Below, piece after piece: positions 11,150 through 21,705 of a stretch of DNA of 64,000 nt (its first letter is position 1; every line of letters starts with the position of its first letter). The notes beneath the pieces were generated by a model. That model worked only from the letters and a program-made list of their open reading frames with translations. It did not search any database and had not been told where the DNA came from. Position numbers and translations under genes: made by a program. Source of the stretch: Nephrocerus scutellatus (lineage: Eukaryota > Arthropoda > Insecta > Diptera > Pipunculidae); contig OX352761.1 in NCBI GenBank assembly GCA_947095585.1, positions 25,511,777-25,575,776 on the forward strand. Reading direction: 5' to 3'.

Positions 11150-12575
11150 TTGTTAATGGAGAAGCGTCATTCGTGGGTGACAAGAACCACCCTTCCGACG
11201 AGCAAAGCGACCCCCTTCCGTAACAAGACTACTCTTATGTTCAGAAATAAATAAAGATGTCATCATAATCTCTCGAAACTGCTTAGATAATTGTTTCATC
11301 TCTCAATGACGACAGGCGTTTTACCCTCAATTTGGAAAATGGCTAATATTCAACACGTTCTATTCCTTTCTGGTCGGTTCTTCCGAAGGCAATGGAATCT
11401 ATCGTTAATTAAAAACTAATGTGCTATCTGACTTCGAATGCTCCTTTGTCCGATGTGCAGTATGGGTTTCGTAAAAATCGTTCTTCAGGTGAACTCATGA
11501 CGTGCATGACTCATTGTTGGGAGCGAATCAAGCGTTGTATCCTTGGAAATTTCATAGGCTTTTGATGGAGTATGGCATACTTGTGTTGTAAATAAGATTC
11601 GTGCGCTCAACTTACACACCTGTCTCATTGCATAGATTGAGGATTATTTATGGAATCGCAAAATAAAAGTTGTTCTGGGAATCTCTTCAGCTTCGCATGT
11701 GATCGATGCTGGCGTGTCACAAGGGTCATGCATGTCGCCTACGCTCTTCCTGATATATATCAATGACCTACCTGTGATATCCGCTCATTTACTGATAATA
11801 CAACGCTATCGACTTCCATCGAGTTTGTCAGTCAAAAAAGAATGCAATTCGTGCTTGATTGGTTCACGAGATTTAATGAGCTATTCTGTCGAACGTTCAA
11901 ACGATTTTTGATTGTGGATGCTCTAATAGGGTGGAATTTAGCCCGAATAAATTCCAGGCTTGTCTTTTTTCTCAGAAGATAGTTCACCATTACGTGACAC
12001 CAGTAATTAATGGTGCACATATTGCGAGATCTGATTCACTTAAGATGTTCGGTTTGGAAGTTACAAGTGCACTTTCTTGGGAGTAACGTATTTTTGAGCG
12101 AGCCAATGTTTGGGCTTTATAAGACGTTGTAACTTCTACTTCACCCTCTTTGAAGTATTTAGGTTATACGAGTATAAGACTTATGTGAGACCAATTTTGG
12201 AATTTAATTCATATGTATGGGGTGAGGCCCTTAAAATCGCATTTGTGTTATCTTGATAGAATTCAGAATAGAGTTGTCCGTATGATAGACGATGATTTAT
12301 CTCTGGATTCCTTAAACTTTAAAGCATAGACGAAATGTGGGAGCTTTAACAGCTTTCTAAAAACTTTACTACGATATACTCTTCAGAAACCCGTTCTTTA
12401 ATCCCGGATCCTTCTTTCAGCAATGCAAACACTCATCTCACTTCTTATCATATCATAGATTTGCCTTAGAACCCAATATTTCAAACCCTCCTTTTATCCG
12501 AGATTGACATCGATGTGGAATCAATTGGTCGATTCCGTGTTTCCCGATCCGATTTCCGATTTCATTGAAACTTTG
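11150..12575 (+). pseudogene. Jockey-like reverse transcriptase copy, heavily decayed
   Basis: A Jockey-clade ORF2 remnant without its endonuclease. Readable RT landmarks in several frames are VQYGFRKNRSSGEL near 11455-11500, an ISKAFDGVWH-like block near 11555, GVSQGSCMSPTLFLIYINDL at about 11711-11770 (the RT fingers/palm turn, usually GVPQGS), and a degraded FADD-like site just after. The thumb and C-terminal block is YKTYVRPILEF near 12175. The end-of-ORF block (SMWNQLVDSVFPD) is near 12510-12550. Frameshifts and stops are frequent. It is a different, more diverged copy from the Jockey at 56480. The 3' end runs straight into T1 monomers. Confidence 0.8.
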
Positions 12576-12942
12576 CACACATAAATATCTCCGATGACAA
12601 CACTTTCTATTAAAATTTGGTGCCACTCGAGCCTCGGGGTCTGGGGGCTCCCATACAAATATTTTAAAAATTACCTGATTTTCTTTAAATTTTATATACA
12701 TGTGTATCTCCGATGGACAACAATTTTTGTCAAAATTTTGGAGACCCCGGGTTTCGGGGTCGTGAGGCTCCATACAAATTATAAAAGAAATTAACCCGAT
12801 TTTCTTTAAATTTTATATACATGTGTATCTCCGATGAACAAAACTTTTTGTAAATTTTTGGAGTGAACGGGTCCTGAGGCCCGGGGGGTACCCATATAAT
12901 TGTTTTTTTAATTAGCCTGATTTTCTTCAAGTTTTAAACTTG
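12545..12942 (+). repeat. T1 fragment: about three 120-bp monomers
   Basis: Three consecutive units share GATTTTCTTTAAATTTTAT, ATACATGTGTATCTCCGATG, a TTTTTGTAAA stretch and a CCCGGG...GGGGTC GC-rich core. Both T1 termini are missing: the left side joins Jockey C-terminal sequence and the right side joins a SINE tail. Open minus-strand frames over the monomers reflect the repeat unit (120 bp is 40 codons), not a recognised gene. Confidence 0.75.
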
Positions 12943-12985
12943 ATGGTCTATCGCGCCGAAATTTTATTATATTATAATCTCGACA
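12943..12985 (+). repeat. SINE 3'-tail fragment
   Basis: GGTCTATCGCGCCGAAATTTTATTAT closely matches the tail shared by the SINE copies at 14174 and 16940 (GGTCTGTCG followed by GAATATTATT). The rest of the SINE is absent, so T1 appears to have replaced or truncated it. Confidence 0.55.
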
Positions 12986-13079
12986 GGTCCAGGTCCACTG
13001 CTATCTTGCTTTTATATTTCTTTGTGTCCTGCTGCTCTTCCTAGCATTCACGTATTAAGGTTCACATAAAAAATTGACA

Positions 13080-13390
13080 ATCCTCCTCATTATATTAAGC
13101 TCTGCAGCCGGCATTCGGTTCTGGCTTCTCCAAAAACCTTTCGAGCCGACGTTATCTACTTTGACATCCCCACTAAACTCTGGCCGTCCTGGTCTACGCC
13201 ATGCTTTCAACGCTAGGTTGGCCTGCTTCACTATCTTCTTCCATAAATCCTACAACAAGTGAGTCTCTGAGCAGGACCCTCTTCACTCACGCTATGTATC
13301 CCATCGAGCTTAATTTTCTTCAAGATGTCTCGTCATTGTAGAGTCTCCGGAATTATTCTTCCTCATCTAATGATTGATGGCCAACAGTTG
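13080..13390 (-). pseudogene. RTE-A 3' end fragment
   Basis: Read on the minus strand, this matches the last 300 bp of the RTE-A copy starting at 38688. It includes the KIKLGRLRWAGHLARM-type C-terminal region and the RGRPSLRW-type basic motif in degraded form. RTE proteins end with this conserved tail downstream of the RT. The fragment ends at about 13390, where a plus-strand fragment of another RTE begins. Confidence 0.75.
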
Positions 13391-13414
13391 AAGAATGTCT
13401 TCTGTCTTCTTCTT

Positions 13415-13690
13415 CTGTTACTTGGCGAGCTTGATATCAACGAATGGTGGCACTGACACACTCGAATCAAGAAGGCACAACAGAAGTACAGCATGCTGGG
13501 CTTTGATTCTTGCGGAATCTGAAACTAACAATCTTTCTCAGTCCTCTTATATGGATTCGAAACCTGGAAAGTCACCGACTCAATCACCATTTAGCTTCAA
13601 GTGTTCGTCAATAAGTGTCTATGACGTCTACAAGAGTAAATATTTGGACTCATACACTGAGACTTTTAAGTCATAGCCAGAGCAAAACTT
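13415..13690 (+). pseudogene. RTE-B-like RT thumb fragment
   Basis: The plus strand encodes YLASLISTNGGTDT, related to YLGSIVSTEGGTEQDI in the RTE-B copy at 17144-19190. A frame change then gives YGFETWKVTDS and LQVFVNKCL, the conserved block that follows YLGS in RTE reverse transcriptases. It lies head to head with the preceding minus-strand RTE-A fragment. Confidence 0.65.
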
Positions 13691-13864
13691 TATAAAGAGA
13701 ATCCAGCTAATTCAACATCAATAACGCGCTCCGACAAGAGTTGAACTGGCTGTCTGCCTTTTCGTTACCTTGACGTTGGAGAAATTGATCCGGGAACTCT
13801 GATGTAATAACGAGAGAAACAATCCTCTATGAGTCCAACCGTACACTGGCTTATTCTTTTTTCC

Positions 13865-14110
13865 TTCCTTTACTCCGCGTGGTAGCATAGAGAACACGAG
13901 AACACTAATGACAATAGACAACAAGTCATAGAGATGGCAGTAAGTAGGAACGAGATCGATGAGAATTTGAGGTATTCGCATAAGAGTATTCATTTAGCCA
14001 TCTGGATATTTCGTGATGGAGCCACACACAATCAGATAGATCACATGTTTATAGACCGCCGCCACAACCTGAACCTGCTGACACCATCTTAGGCAGTAGT
14101 CGTAGAGATC
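13865..14110 (+). pseudogene. RTE-A endonuclease fragment
   Basis: ENTNDNRQQVIEMA and then WISRDGATHNQIDHMFIDRRHNLN match the endonuclease region of the RTE-A copy at 40500-40700 (minus strand there). The DxxxH and DRRHN context is the C-terminal half of the apurinic-type endonuclease domain. No RT follows on this strand; a SINE begins 60 bp downstream. Confidence 0.75.
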
Positions 14111-14173
14111 GGAACGACTAGTTTGATGTGTAAGCTAGCGACTGAACGTTAAAATGGACAAAACTTTTTGGTT

Positions 14174-14455
14174 CTTGCTCAGTGAATAAGAGCATGGCTT
14201 CTGAGCAGGAGGTTCGTGGTTCGAATCCCAGTAACACCAAAAGTATTTTTTACGGTGTCCCACCTATCGCGAATGGGTGAGAGTAATAACTTGTCACGGA
14301 AAGCTTCTCAATTCGCCGTTCGTATCCAGCCTTCAATTGTAGATCCCTTCCATTTGTTTTCAATAATATACATGCACAACACAAATGGTCGCGAGAAGCA
14401 ATGCCTTGCACCGCAACGGTCTGTCGGGTCGAATATTATTGTTATTATAAGAAAG
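14174..14455 (+). mobile_element. tRNA-derived SINE, copy 1
   Basis: The 5' part has a tRNA-like head with a degraded A box (GCTCAGTG-AATAAG) and an exact B box GGTTCGAATCC, the internal RNA polymerase III promoter. The body has the family-specific segments GAGAGTAATAACTTGTCA, AAAGCTTCTCAATTCGCCG, ATGCACAACACAAATGG and a tail GAATATTATTGTTATTAT. Sister copies are at 16940 (plus), 29513 (plus) and 30580 (minus). It has no coding capacity; a LINE partner would supply RT. The first few bases of the head are missing or mutated. Confidence 0.8.
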
Positions 14456-15112
14456 GCATAGCCACATTCAGGGAGTTCTCCATTGGCAAAAATTTTATAT
14501 ATACAACAAAAATCTAGTTTATCCAAAAACTTGTCTTTTCTTTTCTAGGCCGATTACTTTTCATCCTGCCCTCGTCTACCTAAATACCATAATATGTTGT
14601 AACCTTATTATTTTCATAAACAAAAATGCAGATGACGGATTAAACATTTTTCTGGTACTTATGAATTTATTAATTAAACATTGCGTTATGATGAGAGTAA
14701 CATGGAACCAATTTTTTTTCTTATGAAATAATCGGTGATTTATTTTCTCTTAATTAGCCTTCGCCGTGTGTGGAGTTCGTATAGCATACACACACACACT
14801 CATATGCCATTTTTAAAGGCAAGTATTTTTTTGCCAGTTACAGTGTGTGTGTGTGTGTGTTGCATTCAAAGAAAAATGTCACCCATTATGTGAATAATGA
14901 AAGCCTTTTTCTGTCATCCCCTTGAATTAGGATGAGAAGATAAAGAAAAACAACAACAACAACAATTAAAGAAGAAAGTTGGAAAGAAAGAACCTCAGCT
15001 CGTTCATTTACGAGTATTTGGTTGGTTCCCTTGACAAAATATTTTAATACTGCGATAGATGGCAAATCTCAATCCATGAATGAATTCGCGACATCTTATC
15101 CTTTTCATGTAT
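14456..15112. other. Gene-free stretch with microsatellites
   Basis: No gene is seen. A (CA)n tract near 14789-14802 and a (GT)n tract near 14845-14862 are inverted with respect to each other around a GGCAA...TTGCC hairpin. A (CAA)n tract is near 14949-14965. Confidence 0.55.
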
Positions 15113-15115
15113 ATA

Positions 15116-15293
15116 CACTGCGGTTCACTAGATTAGAAGCACATTTTTTTGTTAGAGTAGTTTGTGGTTAATACAAAATTATGTTTTAAAAAAAATATTC
15201 ACAACAAGATAACGATAGATTAGAAACCTTTTTGCCAAATGAGTCAGAATGGCATGCATTTAAATCGGTTCATAAGATTAGAAGCACCTGTTT
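15116..15293 (+). repeat. Solo Tc1-like terminus with internal direct repeats
   Basis: CGGTTCACTAGATTAGAAGCAC at 15121-15142 is repeated as CGGTTCATAAGATTAGAAGCAC at 15266-15287. A weaker copy of the core (TAGATTAGAAACC) lies between them near 15217. The outer copy starts TA-CACTGCGGTTCA, as Tc1-like inverted termini usually do. Two transposase-site direct repeats about 145 bp apart are the IR/DR plan of some Tc1 elements. No transposase and no opposite terminus are found; T1 sequence follows immediately. Confidence 0.5.
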
Positions 15294-15480
15294 TTTAATT
15301 ATCTTTATTAACTTTTCGTCGGTATGGTTCTTGTCGGTGGAATCCTGCGATCAATTTTTAACCCACTTCCTTAAGTCCGATTTTATTCACACATGTGTAT
15401 CTCCGGTCACAATACTTTCAATTGAAAGTGATCGGGCCTCGGGTTCAGGGGCTCCCATATAAATTGCGATTTTTCACTTC
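15294..15480 (+). repeat. T1 left-end fragment
   Basis: A degraded T1 left motif (TTATCTTTATTAACTT) is followed by a TCGTCGG-type minisatellite remnant. Then come the constant box GGAATCCTGCGATCAATTTTT and ACCCACTTCC, and one monomer with ACACATGTGTATCTCCGGT and a GGGCCTCGGGTTC core. It is cut by the maT insertion at 15495. Confidence 0.7.
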
Positions 15481-15496
15481 AATAAATCTTAAAGTA

Positions 15497-16798
15497 CTGG
15501 TGACGGACACGAAGTGTTACCAAAACAAAACGCCACAGAATTTTTATTTTTTGATGAATTTTATTGAATCAAAGTAAAAAATGTTCATAAATATTTAAAT
15601 TCGAATTGCATTAGCAGTTTTCGATTTGGCCACCCTTAGCCGCGATTATGGCCTTCAAACAGCCGACAAAGCTATTGCATGCGGCACGAAAGTGGCTCTG
15701 CGGTATTTTGGCCCATTCCCGGCGAAGCGCTTGAGATGATCGACACTTTGGTATTTTTTGTCCCAACCTTGTTCTTACCCTTGTACCCCAAACCCAGAAA
15801 TCTAGCGGATTTGCATCCGGTGAATTTGATGGCCATTGGGTAGTAGAAATGAACCGCGGAACGTTGTTTCTCAGCCAATCTTGATTGACGCACGCTTTAT
15901 GACTCGGCGCCGAGTCCTGTTGAAATGTCCAGGCTCTGCGGCCAAAATGTTTTTATGCCCAAGGCTTCAACGCTCCCTCCAACACATGATCCCGATAAAT
16001 TTGAGCATTTATCTTGATATCACGGTCCAAAAAAAACGAGCGGTGAACGGCTTTCGGCCATTACGGCGGCCCAAAATCATCACCATCGGCGGCGCTTGGT
16101 TTCAAGTGGCAATCCATTGGTCCAAATTTTCAGTAGAACGGCCGGGCAAGTAAATCCGGTCATTTTGATTTTTCACATATTGCTCAATAACGAACGGTGA
16201 CTCATCGGAGAAAACCAAATTCGGCAAATCGCCAATCGTCGTGCAAGCGTAACAACTCCTTTGCTCTTTGTACTCTAACTTTTTTTTGAGCATCGGTGAG
16301 ACCATGCGTTTTTTGGAATTTCAAGGCCTTTAGTCCAAGATGATCTTTCAATTTGTGCTGCATACGTTTGAACGAAATGTTCGCCTCACGAGCCATTTTT
16401 CTGCCGCTACGGCGCGGATTCCGAGCCAATTAGGCCTTCACATTCCGAATGATATCCGGCGATGTTGCAGTGCGTTTCAATCCAACACCATGGTGTTTTT
16501 TAATACTGCCAATATCGTTATAACGATTTATGGTGCGATACATAAACATTTTATTCACATGCAGATGTCTGGTTAATAATCTGCGGCTGTGGTTTTCAAG
16601 CCAAATGTAGAGCAATCACACTATTACGCTTGAATTCCATTGCGGATAACTTTTTTCTGAATATTTCCCACTAAAATGCCATTGTACGCTTGTAAACAAT
16701 GGAATGAACTGTCTTAGTGTAAATTTGAGCGCTCTGTCATCACTGGTTTGACAGCAATGACAGTCTTAAGTTGGTAACACTTCATGTCAGTCACCCGG
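15497..16798 (-). mobile_element. Complete maT (DD37D) element, 1,302 bp, TA target site
   Basis: The terminal inverted repeats are about 27 bp. The left end starts CTGGTGACGG and runs to GAAGTGTTACCAA at 15511-15523. The right end, reversed, starts CCGGGTGACT and also runs to GAAGTGTTACCAA. Both ends abut TA (15495-15496 and 16799-16800), the duplicated target of Tc1/mariner elements. Total length and a single minus-strand transposase frame fit maT elements, which are about 1.3 kb. It is inserted in or beside T1 sequence, so it is younger than that T1 copy. Confidence 0.9.
15611..16615 (-). pseudogene. maT transposase (DD37D), inactivated
   Basis: A DDE/D transposase of the maT group. The N-terminal part carries helix-turn-helix sequence (RTINRYNDIGSIKKHHG; later RRSGRKMAREANIS). 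The first catalytic Asp is in VFSDESPF. The second is in FQQDSAPSHKA and the third in SPDANPLDFW. I count 37 residues between the second and third Asp, which is the DD37D signature separating maT from mariner (DD34D) and Tc1 (DD34E). Disruptions are an in-frame stop after NVKA near 16430, a frameshift near 16230, a TGA after QWIAT, extra T residues in two runs upstream of the second Asp, and a TAA between the first and second Asp. The C-terminal 110 codons, ending at the TAA at 15611-15613, are open. Confidence 0.9.
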
Positions 16799-16939
16799 TA
16801 TATGGTCTAAAATTGCAAGTCTAGGTCTAGTCTAGTTAGCAGCCTGCGGTACCGACAAATGCCCGCTACTGAAACCGATTCAAAGCCTCGGATAAGTAAT
16901 GCTCGAATAATGACAATTTTTGACTATTGTACCCGGATT

Positions 16940-17138
16940 AACTCGAACTCGAATGGGTGACAAACGTTCCGAGAGTAATAACTTGTCACGGAAATCTTCT
17001 CAATTCGCCGTTCGGAGCCGGCCTTAAATTGTAGGTCCATACCATTTGTGTCCAAAAATATAAATGCGCAACACAAATGGTCGCGAGAAGCTAGGCCTTG
17101 GACCGCAATGGTCTGTCGCGCCGAATATTATTATTTAT
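16940..17138 (+). mobile_element. tRNA-derived SINE, copy 2, 5'-truncated
   Basis: Lacks the tRNA-like head but has the SINE body: GAGAGTAATAACTTGTCA, TTCTCAATTCGCCGTTCGG, ATGCGCAACACAAATGG, and a GGTCTGTCG...GAATATTATT tail. 5' truncation is normal for target-primed insertion. RTE-B begins within about 10 bp of its tail. Confidence 0.8.
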
Positions 17139-17143
17139 TCGTA

Positions 17144-19190
17144 CTAAGATTGGTTTCTGGAATGTAGGGACGCTCCTTGACTCAGGGAGTGAAGGACCTC
17201 AAAATGCCAGATTTCTTCAACTGGAACGTCAATTTCTTCGATGAGTGAAGTAAGATGGTTCGACGTGTAACACTGTGCTACTCTACTCCGGCAAACCTTC
17301 CGGCAGTCCCCGTGAATCTGAAGTGGGTCTGCTGCTAACGCCAACAGCACGCAGAGTCACCCACATGGTGATAGAATCTTATCGGCCAGATTTCGGAGGA
17401 GAGTACGGCAAAGTAGTGAAAGATTTGTTGATTTCTGCAACACCCACCATGCACCATGTTTGAGCATAAGACCTGCCACAAAGTCAGTTGGGTGTCAACT
17501 TACAGGTAATCATCATCCAACCAATTCGGACCATGTGGCGATTAGCCGACGTTTTAGGAGCTGCCTTTTAGACGTCCGAAACATGGGTATGGTACGGGAT
17601 CATCACCTTATGGTAGCTACTGTCCAGTTAAGTACTGCATCAGCTCAAAGAATCCGCAATAGCATCCGAATGCCTAGGTATAACATCGACCGGCTAAAGA
17701 TCCCCTCAGTACGCCAACAATTAAGGGATCATTTATCGCAAGGAGTGGAAGTAATCAGCAGCTCACTGCCGACAACCATCCAAGAACATTGGAAGGCTGT
17801 GAAAAATGTTTTTACATCTGGAGCGCAAAGTATTGTTGGTAGAAGCCAGGCCAGGCACAGCACGTGGCTTACCGAGGATACCTGGAGGCGGATTGAAGAA
17901 CGTAAGCTATTTAAAGCTCGTAATGTAGATACCCCAGCAGCAGCGAGGATCGAGCTAGAGTCCCTGTATCGAAGCAAAATGAGAGAAGTGCAGCTCAGTG
18001 TAAGACGTGACAAACGTAATTATATCAATAACCTGGCCTCAAAAGCAGAGGAAGCAGTGAGCAGGTGCGATAGCAGAACCGTTTACAAACGGAGCTGCCG
18101 GAAGTAACAATTTCCCGAATTCGCACCTCAACTTCCAGTAAAGATGAGATCGCTACGGCGATCAACGCACTAAAGAACAACAAGTCTGTAGGTATACCCG
18201 CAAAGCTTCTGCGTGCCGCTCTGCTTTTATATCCTCTTTTAGAGAGAGCTTGGGAGGCAGAAAGTTTCCCCGACGAGTGGAAGAAGGGAATGATTGTCAA
18301 GCTCCCTAAAAAAGGTTAAAAGGCCAGAGGAATTCGAGTACGACAAGGTTGCATTCTATCGCCAATTACTTTTTGTTGGTGGTTAGCAATGTGCTTCGCG
18401 CAGCTTTATCTACTGGTAACAGAGGAATTCGTTTGATTCTTACATCTCAACTCCACTAAGCTGACGACGTTTGTTTACTCTCACACAGGATTATGGAGCT
18501 GCACGAAATGACAACAAATGTGGAAAGAGAGGCAAATGTTGCGGGTTTGAAGATTAATTCTGCCAAAACCAAAATCATCAACGTCGGCACTAACTCTGTA
18601 ACTCATGTTAACATTGCTGGACAACCGGTAGAAAGAGTAGAGAGTTTCCAATATCTTGGGAGTATTGTCTCGACCGAAGGTGGAACCGAACAGGACATTG
18701 TCAACAGAATCGGCAAAGCAAAATCAGTGTTTGGAATGATGTCCATGATATGGCGAAGCAATGCGATCAGCTTAAACATCTAGCTGCGACTTTTCCGTTC
18801 AAATGTTGAAGGTGAAGGTGACCTTTACTATCACAAACGTTCTTAAATAGGTGCCTACGGAACATCTTAAGGGTTTTCTGGCCTAACTGTATCTCTAACG
18901 AACATCTTTACCAGAGAACGGGTCAGGAACCACGACGGAACTGGCAGTGGATTGGTCATACACTCCGAAAAGGCGACAGTTCCATAGCAAACTACGCAAT
19001 GCAATGGAATTCGTTATCTCAGGATGGTAGAAGAACGGGTCGTCCGAGAAATACATGGCGCAGAACAGTTGAGGAGGAGTCAGGGCAATTGGGGAAGAGT
19101 TGGAGAGAGCTGAAGCTTATTGCACGCGATGGCGCGTAGGCGTAGTCCCTAGGACCCACAATGAAATATAGGGCATAAAGAAAAAGAAGA
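17144..19190 (+). pseudogene. RTE-B non-LTR retrotransposon copy with internal deletion
   Basis: This is a second RTE-type family, distinct from RTE-A. It opens with KIGFWNVGTLL, the start of the RTE endonuclease (usually WNVRTL). After a gap the frame opening at 17460 contains DHHLMVATVQL, the endonuclease C-terminal DHxL motif, then about 150 residues of linker. The RT N-terminal region is EIATAINALKNNKS. Sequence after LPKKG jumps straight to RGIRVRQGCILSP, so the first RT palm blocks are deleted at about 18315. ADDVCLL (the YADD-box equivalent) follows near 18460. The frame from 18493 reads NVEREANVAGLKINSAKTKII and YLGSIVSTEGGTEQDIVNRI. The tail (PRNTWRRTVEEE) runs to about 19120, followed by an A-rich end. 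Stops and frameshifts make it inactive. Confidence 0.85.
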
Positions 19191-19194
19191 AGAA

Positions 19195-19830
19195 TACTAA
19201 CAAAGACAAAAATGAATATAATGTTTGACAGTCAAGCCGTTCTAAAAGCACTAAACAAGTATGAATTCTGATCAAAGGCAGTATCGAATGCCACAATGCC
19301 CCAAATAATCTGGCAAAAATAACAATGTCAAGCTTATTTGGGAACTAGGATACGAATTGCATACTGGTAATGAGATGGCCAACCCAATGGCAAAGAAAGG
19401 AGCTGAAACTTCATTCATAGGACCGTGCCCTCTGTACGGATTCAGTAGATATAAATAGTGAAATAAAAATATGTGCAATAAAATGTACAAATAACTACTG
19501 GAAAAATATAGAGGGTCTAAAACAATCAAAGAAATTCCTAAACGTCAACCACAAAAAAGCGAAAGAGGTAATAAAATTAAAAAAACAAGAACTATGAAAC
19601 TTATGTGGAGCACTAAAAGGTCACTATACTTGTAAGTATCATTTTCACAAAATAGCAATCAGCAATGATGATACCTGCAATAAAGAAGAGGAGACTATGG
19701 AGCACCTCCTAGCAGATTGCCCAATAACTATCAGTGCAGAAGACTACCAACAAATCCCAGCCAAAGTAATAATACAGTTTATCAATAGACTTCTAGGCTC
19801 AAAAAAAATGGGGCGCAATAGACCCATGTA
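19195..19830 (+). pseudogene. I-type retrotransposon 3' part with RNase H
   Basis: Reading across frames gives QAVLKALNKYEF, then a block like LIWELGYELHTGNEMANPMAKKGAE. The latter is the RNase H C-terminal region, where the usual form has VPGH...GNE.ADELA. A cysteine/histidine tail follows (GHYTCKYHF and ETMEHLLADCP), as in I/R1-related elements that carry RNase H after the RT. RT and endonuclease are missing (5'-truncated). Several residues expected in the RNase H motif are changed, so it is dead. Confidence 0.75.
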
Positions 19831-19834
19831 GGTC

Positions 19835-21705
19835 GCAGTCCAAGTGGCTTGTACAAACCCCCAATTCACATAGTATCGTATCGTATCATATCCCAGGTCA
19901 TGTGGTGTTGTGGTGTGATGTTTTAAGCGTTGAAGCTTTCGCGAACCATTCTTAAAATTGCCTGCTTCTAATCTAGTGAACGGCAGTGTATACATGTGTG
20001 TGTGTATGTGTGCCAAATAGCATAGTAATCGTTATACGATAATGATTTATGAAAACCTGAAGAAACAACAGACAGGACGGACGTTTGTTTGACTTTCTTT
20101 GGCGTCGTCCTTGTCGTTGTTGTCGTCGTTGGTGTGACGTGTAATGGTGGTGCGGTTGCGCGGGGAATAAGTCAAGTAAGTGAAAGCGTATTATTTCTTA
20201 TTGAATATATGTTAACATAATTTATGACTTTTCTTCCGAAGCACACCGCATGCTGCAGAAGTGTAGGGTGTAGTGCCGAGACCATCCTACCCCTCATGTG
20301 ATGACAATGTCAAGCGCTGGAAAAGGCCTAACTAATCGCGGGAGATGTTTTTCTAGAGCACAACATACGACAGCGGCACAACTTTAATTTGAATCTAAGT
20401 GGAGCAACTTTCTTCTCCACCATCACGAACGCTCAGATTGGCAATCGATAAAGTTTTATTTACTCTGAAGCCCATCAGCGATGAAGTCATAAAACGATTA
20501 AGCGATAGTGTGTCTAAGTCTATTATAAAAGTAGAAAACTTCTTCCTTCCAAGTGACCAATTGATCCTCCGAGGGGATCCCTTATATTGCATTTTGCATT
20601 TGAAAAAGGAAAAGTCCTCATAGGTAGGCGGTCTGTCTGTACATTCCCCACCTCCCCGACTTTATCTTTAAAAACAAAAAGTTTTTCTTACAAAAGTTCA
20701 ATGTGGCACCTTGGGGCTATTTGTGTCCCTTAACTTGTCGACACCATTTTACGTTGGCAAAATAAATCTGTTCGGACGAGGAAAAAACAAACATCGCGTT
20801 AAATCGAACCGAACTATTTCCTTGCTGTGGCGTTTAGCAGATGATATTCCTAAATTCGGTTTTTTTTGTGGAGCTCAGGAATAGACAGGATAGCATAGTT
20901 GCTGTTTGTAATCACATTACATTGAGTAATGGCTGTTATGGATTCCCCCCCAAAACAAGGATATTTTTATTCCAACAAATCATCGCTTTTGCGAGCTTAG
21001 CCATATGTATTGCTGTGCTCGCTTTTGCTTGAGGAATGCTGGAGTTGAAGTGTTCTGCACAGTGAAAAATTCCAAGTCATTTGTTTTTGGGGATTTGCAA
21101 TGTTCCCTTTATCCATTTGTCCGCGCACCGCATCAGCAGCACTGTCAGTGTCCGAGAAAGAAGAAGAACATATCATCGTGACTCTGTCGTAGTGATGACG
21201 AATGCGCACCGCAGTTGATGCTTAAACTGAGGAAGCAATATTTTTCATACACAAAAGCTAATTACGATGATGGCCCAGCGCGCCTTGATGTCCTTGTTAA
21301 TAGTTTTTTGTGGATTATACTCGTAGATGGCAAGGATGACTGGCAGCAAAAAGGCGTGTAATCTGATCGATTCCAGATATACAATATTCTCATTGTCTGA
21401 CATTTATCATCGGCGTTGTAATTGGTTCATTTCGGTTTCTAGATACACTTTTCTGGGGTTAATCAACGTTGAACTGCATATCATGATGCACGCAGCACAT
21501 AATAAAGCATTACCAGGAGTCTAGAGTGATCCATTTTAGATTTCCGTGAATGCCTTAGGTGTCTGGGATAAGAAACTTCACTTGTAGTTCCGTGACTTAT
21601 TGCAAATAGTCCGTGCAATTACGCATAATAAACGGCGTCGGAATTACTGCAACGACGATGATATTAGATTTCTGAACACCGAATATAAAAGAATCTTAGA
21701 AGACT
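19835..21705. other. Gene-free stretch
   Basis: No recognisable coding region or element. There are short GTTGTCGTCGTTG repeats near 20105-20130 and a (TG)n-like run near 19995. A 74-codon plus-strand frame at 20399 has an opposite-strand frame of nearly the same span, and I do not recognise either. This may be ordinary intergenic or intronic DNA. Confidence 0.45.

Noticed and set aside
15836..16153. 105-codon plus-strand frame
   Set aside because: It is the antisense shadow of the maT transposase, whose motifs are clear on the minus strand.
20399..20623. 74-codon plus-strand frame
   Set aside because: Mirrored by a 65-codon antisense frame; the amphipathic sequence has no known relative and the context is unassigned.
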